A stretch of 9,222 nucleotides of DNA, taken from contig CAYHZG010000017.1 in the NCBI GenBank assembly GCA_964361105.1, positions 1-9,222 of the forward strand, read 5' to 3'. The position numbers and the translations under genes were made by a program. Below the pieces are notes generated by a model. The model was not told the origin of the DNA, made no database searches, and saw only the letters and a list, made by a program, of their open reading frames with translations. Positions 6,247-9,222 of the stretch are shown piece after piece. This DNA comes from CAYHZG01 sp964361105. Lineage in GTDB: Bacteria; Patescibacteriota; Minisyncoccia; 2-02-FULL-40-12. Each line of letters begins with the position of its first letter. Position 1 is the stretch's first letter.

Positions 6247-6438
6247 TAGCGAAAAGCTGCCCTCGGCATACGTCTTCGGGAACCGCTCGCAAAACCCAAC
6301 GAGTTTTGTTCGCTGTACATACGACCTCGCAAAGTCAAGACTTGTCATCGCTTCGCTCTGACTTTAAACAATCTTGACTTACCTTGCTGCTCGGTCTCCT
6401 GAACTTCCCGAGAGACATATGCCTCGCACTTTTCGCTA
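6247..6438 (-). ncRNA. Element B: structured inverted-repeat element (copy 2)
   Basis: Read on the minus strand (6438 to 6247) it has the same order as A: TAGCGAAAAG end stem, GGCATATGTC, CGGGAAGTTC, GAGACCGAG, CAGCAAGGTA, a variable hairpin, TTGCGAGGTCGTATG, a small hairpin and the returning arms. About 11 of roughly 145 shared positions differ (hand count). The terminal stem shows one full A-T to G-C exchange. The other paired changes (GAC with GTC arm, GAAC to GAGC, GCAG to GCAA, CTCGCTG to CTCGTTG) are G-U compatible on this strand. The variable hairpin (AGTCAAGA and TCTTGACT arms) has no sequence in common with that of A. It ends 28 nt before znuC and could be a leader, a separate RNA or a repeat copy. 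Confidence 0.65.
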
Positions 6439-6447
6439 TAAAAAGCG

Positions 6448-6483
6448 AAAAATCCCTGGTCGGCCGAAGCCTTGCAGGGATTT
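6448..6483 (-). terminator. Intrinsic terminator after the small zinc-ribbon gene
   Basis: On the minus strand AAATCCCTG (6483-6475) pairs with CAGGGATTT (6458-6450), followed by T residues and a second T-run at 6444-6440. The loop contains a GC-rich stretch that shares GCCGAAGCCTTG (6463-6474, plus strand) with the secA palindrome at 3185-3196. It separates the small-gene pair from element B and the znuC operon. Confidence 0.75.
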
Positions 6484-6495
6484 ATCAAGGTAGGA

Positions 6496-6720
6496 CTAGG
6501 CTGCCCTCGGAGACGGACACGAAGGACAGACAAGAAGGTACACTCCGAGTTGCTGCATGCCGATGCTTACTGGATCTTGAATATACATCGCCGTGCCGCA
6601 ACAAAGGCAACGAGCTGCCTTTTTCTCCACTATTTTCTCCACTACTTCACGCGGCGTGTTATCAGAAACATTCGGCTTACCGCAAAGCCCACGAGTATGG
6701 TCAACCCGATCTACACTCAT
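6496..6720 (-). CDS. Small zinc-ribbon protein, function unknown
   Basis: 74 residues. Two cysteine pairs, Cys38-x2-Cys41 (in CLCCG) and Cys65-x2-Cys68 (CPSC), are 24 residues apart and should bind one zinc ion; Cys13 and Cys40 are extra. The N-terminal half has a charged helix (PREVVEKIVEKK). The family is not recognised. A near-perfect ribosome site (AAGGAGGTGAG, 6733-6723) precedes the ATG. That site lies inside the end of the upstream small gene, so the two reading frames overlap by 20 nt and are probably coupled. A terminator lies just downstream. A zinc-ribbon role in binding nucleic acid or a protein partner is possible but unproven. Confidence 0.65.
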   Translation of the reverse strand: MSVDRVDHTRGLCGKPNVSDNTPREVVEKIVEKKAARCLCCGTAMYIQDPVSIGMQQLGVYLLVCPSCPSPRAA

Positions 6721-6868
6721 CTCTCACCTCCTTACTCATTTCCACGCGGTCAGGTGTTGCGCTGACTAGGAAAGAAAAATTCTTCCTGGAATCCTTATGT
6801 ATTATGGTTAACCTAAGGGTTCCGGGTTTTACCTCTTCGGCCCTTATTTCAGGTTTCTGTTCTGCCAT
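6701..6868 (-). CDS. Small hypothetical protein upstream of the zinc-ribbon gene
   Basis: 55 residues from the ATG at 6868, which follows a strong GGGAGGTGG ribosome site at 6880-6872. An earlier in-frame start at 6907 has no such site and would begin near the promoter. The sequence (EEVKPGTLRLTIIHKDSRKNFSFLV) suggests beta strands and a charged C-terminal tail (EVRDECRSG). No known family is recognised. The last 20 nt overlap the start of the zinc-ribbon gene, so they form one two-gene unit. A likely promoter lies at 6888-6916 and resembles that of the toxin gene. Confidence 0.6.
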   Translation of the reverse strand: MAEQKPEIRAEEVKPGTLRLTIIHKDSRKNFSFLVSATPDRVEMSKEVRDECRSG

Positions 6869-6887
6869 TGTCCACCTCCCTAACTTC

Positions 6888-6916
6888 CTTATATCAAACC
6901 CACTCAAAAACTCCAG
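6888..6916 (-). promoter_or_regulatory. Promoter of the two small genes
   Basis: CTGGAG (6916-6911), a 17-bp spacer ending in TGA, and TATAAG (6893-6888) on the minus strand. The TGn before the -10 box makes it an extended -10 type. The layout matches the toxin promoter at 7542-7570. About 19 nt separate the -10 box from the ATG, leaving room for the ribosome site. Confidence 0.5.
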
Positions 6917-6919
6917 CGG
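6906..6919. repeat. 14-bp direct repeat, copy 1
   Basis: AAAAACTCCAGCGG, identical to 7560-7573. It holds the -35 region of the small-gene promoter. The two copies flank the toxin-antitoxin genes. Confidence 0.65.
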
Positions 6920-6924
6920 TTTTT

Positions 6925-7197
6925 TTACCTAATAGAAATTTTAAGATCGGCGTTTAATGCCTCGGCTACCTTACGCAAAACTTGAATCGTTGGATTATAT
7001 CTACCTGATTCCAAACGTGAAATTGCAGATTGTTTTGTCCCGACCTTACGGGCAAGTTCCTGTTGGGTAAAACCTCTTTCAAGTCTTTTTCGAATCAAAA
7101 TCCGCACCAACTCAAATTCAGGTTCTAATTCTTTATAGAATTTTTTAATCTCTTTATCTTTGAGAAGTCGGGCCTTAAATTGTTTATAACTTTTCAT
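6925..7197 (-). CDS. Antitoxin with XRE-type helix-turn-helix (HigA-like)
   Basis: 90 residues. A Cro/C1-type helix-turn-helix covers about residues 43-65 (FTQQELARKVGTKQSAISRLESG), followed by NPTIQVLRKVAEALN, as in HigA-like antitoxins. The N-terminal part (KDKEIKKFYKELEPEFELV) is typical of the same group. It would neutralise the toxin encoded just upstream and repress transcription. It follows the toxin by 28 nt, which is the toxin-first order seen in HigBA modules. A strong promoter of its own (7204-7233) overlaps an inverted repeat (7206-7223) that could be its operator. The ATG lies 6 nt from the -10 box and lacks a ribosome site, so this message may be leaderless. Confidence 0.85.
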   Translation of the reverse strand: MKSYKQFKARLLKDKEIKKFYKELEPEFELVRILIRKRLERGFTQQELARKVGTKQSAISRLESGRYNPTIQVLRKVAEALNADLKISIR

Positions 7198-7203
7198 AAA
7201 ACA

Positions 7204-7233
7204 AGTATAACGTATGTGTTATATTTTAGTCAA
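7204..7233 (-). promoter_or_regulatory. Internal antitoxin promoter
   Basis: On the minus strand TTGACT (7233-7228), an 18-bp spacer and TATACT (7209-7204) differ from the sigma-70 consensus by one base each. The -35 box includes the end of the toxin gene. This promoter could keep the antitoxin in excess over the toxin. Confidence 0.6.
7206..7223. promoter_or_regulatory. Candidate operator between toxin and antitoxin
   Basis: TATAAC-6 nt-GTTATA is a perfect inverted repeat that overlaps the spacer and -10 box of the internal promoter. Its size suits a dimeric helix-turn-helix repressor such as the antitoxin. Binding is inferred. Confidence 0.5.
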
Positions 7234-7534
7234 GGGCTTTAAGTTTCGCAGAAGCTATACGAATTTCTTTTTTCGGAATCTTTTGGGATTTTTTAATAAA
7301 ACCATGTAAGAGTACAATGTAAGATTTATGAAAAGTATAGAAAATTCTGACTTCTTGTTTCCCCCGCACCCGAAGCTCAAAAAGGTTATCTTTCACTCTC
7401 CTAGTGTGAGGCATTCCAAGTTTAGGACCGAATTCTTCAAGAAGATCAATAGTACGGAGGACTTTGGCAATAGTTTGTTTCTCAAGTGATTTAATAAACT
7501 TCTCTATTGAACTATCAAAGTTTCGTACTTCCAT
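7226..7534 (-). CDS. RelE/HigB-like toxin (phage-derived Gp49-like family)
   Basis: 102 residues. The order of elements fits the HigB/Gp49-like group of RelE-fold mRNA-cleaving toxins: an N-terminal helix pair, LFELRV (51-56), EVRIFYTF (61-68), a VLLHGFIKKSQKIPKKEI strand and basic stretch (about 74-91), and a terminal helix AKLKALD. These toxins cut mRNA, usually on the ribosome. The pair with the HTH gene downstream supports the call. The ATG at 7534 comes 7 nt after a TATAAA box and no ribosome site is seen. The promoter lies back to back with that of the plus-strand small gene. Confidence 0.85.
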   Translation of the reverse strand: MEVRNFDSSIEKFIKSLEKQTIAKVLRTIDLLEEFGPKLGMPHTRRVKDNLFELRVRGKQEVRIFYTFHKSYIVLLHGFIKKSQKIPKKEIRIASAKLKALD

Positions 7535-7541
7535 TGCCTAA

Positions 7542-7570
7542 TTTATACCAAATCAATGAAAAAACTCCAG
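7542..7570 (-). promoter_or_regulatory. Promoter of the toxin-antitoxin operon
   Basis: CTGGAG (7570-7565), 17 bp, TATAAA (7547-7542) on the minus strand, with TGG just before the -10 box. Seven bases separate it from the toxin ATG. The -35 box is poor; the extended -10 may compensate. The -10 region TATACCAAAT (7544-7553, plus strand) is an inverted copy of ATTTGGTATA at 7600-7609, the -10 of the divergent promoter. Confidence 0.5.
7551..7563. repeat. 13-bp inverted repeat, left arm
   Basis: AATCAATGAAAAA here is the exact reverse complement of 7843-7855, which covers the topA stop codon. The arms flank the plus-strand small transcription unit. Confidence 0.5.
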
Positions 7571-7573
7571 CGG
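7560..7573. repeat. 14-bp direct repeat, copy 2
   Basis: Identical to 6906-6919, 654 bp away. It contains the -35 box of the toxin promoter. Confidence 0.65.
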
Positions 7574-7582
7574 ATATTAAAC

Positions 7583-7611
7583 TTGTCGACAGTCGGAAAA
7601 TTTGGTATAGA
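7583..7611 (+). promoter_or_regulatory. Promoter of the plus-strand small gene
   Basis: TTGTCG (7583-7588), 17 bp, TATAGA (7606-7611) with TGG directly before the -10 box. It is divergent from the toxin promoter; the two -35 boxes are 12 bp apart. Transcription would start near 7618, just ahead of the ribosome site. Confidence 0.5.
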
Positions 7612-7638
7612 TTTTGTAGCCCTTTAAAGGAGGACTTC

Positions 7639-7797
7639 ATGGTGGTGATCAAGAACCCTGGAGCGGCAGCCGCCCTATTTTTGAATATTTTTGAAAGGTA
7701 TAAACGCAATGCTAAACTCCTTCGGCCTGAAGATTTAGCTAAACCTAAAAAACCAAAAATACCAAAAAGAGGTAAGAAGAAATCAAAGGGTAAGTAG
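7639..7797 (+). CDS. Small lysine-rich protein, function unknown
   Basis: 52 residues, the only plus-strand gene supported here. The ATG follows AAAGGAGG (7626-7633) by 5 nt, an excellent ribosome site. The N-terminal part (NPGAAAALFLNIFERYKRN) could form a short amphipathic or hydrophobic helix. The C-terminal third (KPKKPKIPKRGKKKSKGK) is almost all Lys, Pro and Gly, like basic tails that bind DNA or RNA. No family is recognised. It has its own promoter (7583-7611) and terminator (7814-7847), so it forms a complete single-gene unit between topA and the toxin operon. A longer frame from 7507 has no ribosome site and crosses both promoters. Confidence 0.6.
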   Translation: MVVIKNPGAAAALFLNIFERYKRNAKLLRPEDLAKPKKPKIPKRGKKKSKGK

Positions 7798-7813
7798 CCG
7801 TGATTCTCCCCCG

Positions 7814-7847
7814 ACCGCTGGCTACCCCTCCCCGGCCAGCGGTTTTT
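7814..7847 (+). terminator. Intrinsic terminator of the plus-strand small gene
   Basis: ACCGCTGGC (7814-7822) pairs with GCCAGCGGT (7835-7843), followed by a run of T to 7847. It ends exactly where the convergent topA stop codon begins. On the minus strand no T-run follows, so it serves the plus strand only. Confidence 0.8.
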
Positions 7848-7855
7848 CATTGATT
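7843..7855. repeat. 13-bp inverted repeat, right arm (topA 3' end)
   Basis: Exact reverse complement of 7551-7563. It covers the last codons and stop of topA and the terminator T-run. Confidence 0.5.
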
Positions 7856-9222
7856 CAAATTCTTTGTATTCTTACATTTCGGGAAATTAGAGCAGGCCAA
7901 AAACTTGCCGAAGCGGCCCATCCGAATCACCATCTTGCCGCCGCATTTTTCGCAGATTTCGTCGGTTTCTTCAACTTGTTTCCCGCCGACTTCTTTGTAT
8001 TTCTTCTCCAGATTCGCCGAAAACGGTCCGTAAAATTCTCTAATCAAACTAACCCACTTTTCTTTACCTTCAGCCACATCATCCAATTCGTTTTCCATAT
8101 TGCTGGTAAATTTTATATCAACCACGTCCGGAAAATGCTCAACCAATAAATCATTGACCATCTTTCCGATTTCAGTCGGATGAAAAAATCTTACCCGGTC
8201 TTTTTGAACATAGTTCCTTAGCTGAATCGTGGAAATAATCGGCGCATAAGTTGAAGGTCGGCCGATGCCGTATTTTTCCAAGGTCTTGACCAAAGAGGCT
8301 TCGTTAAATCGAGGCGGCGGTTTGGTAAAATGCTGTTCCGGTTTTAATTCCAGGAGTTTTAATTTTTCTTTTTCTTCCAGCGGCGGCAACTCTTTTTCTT
8401 CATATTTGATTGGATAGACTTTTAAAAAGCCATCAAATTTTAGAGTTTGCCCGTTAGCGCCAAAGCCATAGTTCTTAGCCAAAATCTCCACGCTCATCGT
8501 ATCAAATAGTGCTTCTTTCATCTGGGTAGCCATGAACCGGCGCCAAATCAAATCATAAAGCTTGAATTGCTGGGGAGTTAAATGACTTTTAACGCTTTCT
8601 GGAGTCCGCGCCGGGTCGGTCGGCCTGACTGCTTCGTGAGCTTCTTGGGCCAAACGAGATTTAGTTTTGTATTTTCTTGGAAAACCGGCCCAGTAGTTTT
8701 GGCCAAATAGATTTATAATCGCATCTTTGGCCGCAAAAAGCGCTTGGTCAGAAAGATTAGTTGAGTCAGTTCTCATATAAGTTATCAATCCTGTCGCACC
8801 CCTTTCTCCAAGTTCAATTCCTTCATAAAGCTGCTGGGCCAGCATCATTGTCTGTTTTGACGAAAATCTTAATTTCTTGAAACCCTCTTGCTGGAGGGTG
8901 CTCGTGATAAAAGGCGGCGCCGGGACTCTTTTCATCTCTTTCCGCTCAATTTTTCCAACAACAAATTCAGCCCCTTCAAGGTCTTTTAAAATTTTATCGG
9001 CCTCGGCTTTACTTTTTATCCCCGGCTTTGGAATCGCCTCACCGTTAATTTTATTTAAAAAGGCCACAAACTCGCCTGCCTTGGCTTTCAAAAACGACTC
9101 AATCGTCCAATATTCCTCTGGCTTGAAATTTTCAATTTCCCTTTCCCGCTCAACCACCAAACGCAAAGCCACTGACTGAACCCGGCCGGCTGATAGGCCG
9201 CGGGCGACTTTTTTCCATAAAA
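7847..9222 (-). CDS. topA: DNA topoisomerase I (TopA), C-terminal part (runs off the right edge)
   Basis: 457 residues are present; the N-terminal Toprim domain lies beyond the window. The frame is open to base 9222 and begins LWKKVARGLSAGRVQSVALRL, the conserved core block. A GTG at 9172 is only an internal Val codon, not the start. The active-site tyrosine lies in TGLITYMRTDSTNLS (Tyr codon 8777-8779). Further conserved blocks are AQEAHEAVRPT, then FNEASLVKTLEKYGIGRPSTYAPII. The C-terminus ends with a single four-cysteine zinc finger (CEKCGGKMV...GRFGKFLACSNFPKCKNT), where larger enzymes have several. The enzyme relaxes negative supercoils by cutting one strand. Confidence 0.96.
   Translation of the reverse strand, partial: LWKKVARGLSAGRVQSVALRLVVEREREIENFKPEEYWTIESFLKAKAGEFVAFLNKINGEAIPKPGIKSKAEADKILKDLEGAEFVVGKIERKEMKRVPAPPFITSTLQQEGFKKLRFSSKQTMMLAQQLYEGIELGERGATGLITYMRTDSTNLSDQALFAAKDAIINLFGQNYWAGFPRKYKTKSRLAQEAHEAVRPTDPARTPESVKSHLTPQQFKLYDLIWRRFMATQMKEALFDTMSVEILAKNYGFGANGQTLKFDGFLKVYPIKYEEKELPPLEEKEKLKLLELKPEQHFTKPPPRFNEASLVKTLEKYGIGRPSTYAPIISTIQLRNYVQKDRVRFFHPTEIGKMVNDLLVEHFPDVVDIKFTSNMENELDDVAEGKEKWVSLIREFYGPFSANLEKKYKEVGGKQVEETDEICEKCGGKMVIRMGRFGKFLACSNFPKCKNTKNLNQ

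Noticed and set aside
4198..6438. Elements A and B as ends of an insertion sequence
   Set aside because: No transposase is present between or near them and no target-site duplication is visible at either copy. A non-autonomous element remains possible.
6384..6932. 182-codon open frame on the plus strand
   Set aside because: It runs through element B, a terminator and both small genes in the opposite direction. The minus-strand genes have strong ribosome sites; this frame has none.
7515..7850. 111-codon open frame on the minus strand
   Set aside because: It is antisense to the plus-strand small gene and crosses its terminator and promoter.
1..9222. CRISPR array
   Set aside because: No regularly spaced direct repeats were seen anywhere.
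1..9222. Alternative genetic code with UGA as glycine
   Set aside because: secA, znuC and topA end at TGA at the expected family lengths, and no in-frame TGA occurs inside conserved blocks.

Overview
The window looks like a chromosomal piece of a small-genome bacterium of the Candidate Phyla Radiation (Patescibacteria, most likely Parcubacteria-like). This is inferred from the protein style (compact SecA with a CPR-like N-terminus, TopA with one C-terminal zinc finger), the short GC-rich palindromes sitting in frame inside secA and msrB, and tight gene packing. TGA is used as a stop (secA, znuC, topA), so the UGA-glycine code of Gracilibacteria/SR1 is not in use.

Almost everything is on the minus strand. 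From the right: the 3' part of topA (7847-9222); a short plus-strand unit with its own promoter, ribosome site and terminator encoding a 52-residue lysine-rich protein (7639-7797); a toxin-antitoxin pair of HigBA order (7534-6925); two overlapping small genes with strong ribosome sites, the second a zinc-ribbon protein (6868-6496), closed by a terminator; znuC-znuB-hpf (6218-4422), a metal-ion ABC transporter coupled to a ribosome hibernation factor; a 530-bp non-coding block; then secA, an ASCH-domain gene, msrB and the start of secF (3891 to the left edge).

The most unusual content is non-coding. Two inverted copies of a structured repeat (A, 4198-4424; B, 6247-6438) bracket the znuC-znuB-hpf operon. 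They share a conserved framework of paired segments, carry unrelated hairpins at one variable position, and differ in ways that keep base pairing: one full A-T to G-C exchange and several changes that are G-U pairs on one strand only. This points to an RNA-level structure read inward from each end. A second, unrelated 249-bp fold (C, 3939-4187) sits between copy A and the secA promoter.

Other points are a duplicated secA 3' tail flanking the ASCH gene, a shared promoter block in front of the toxin and the small-gene pair, and -10 boxes placed 6-9 nt before the start codons of secA, znuC, toxin and antitoxin, which suggests leaderless mRNAs. The first genes of units lack a Shine-Dalgarno site, while several downstream genes have one.

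All similarities and pairings were worked out by eye. No database or folding program was run.
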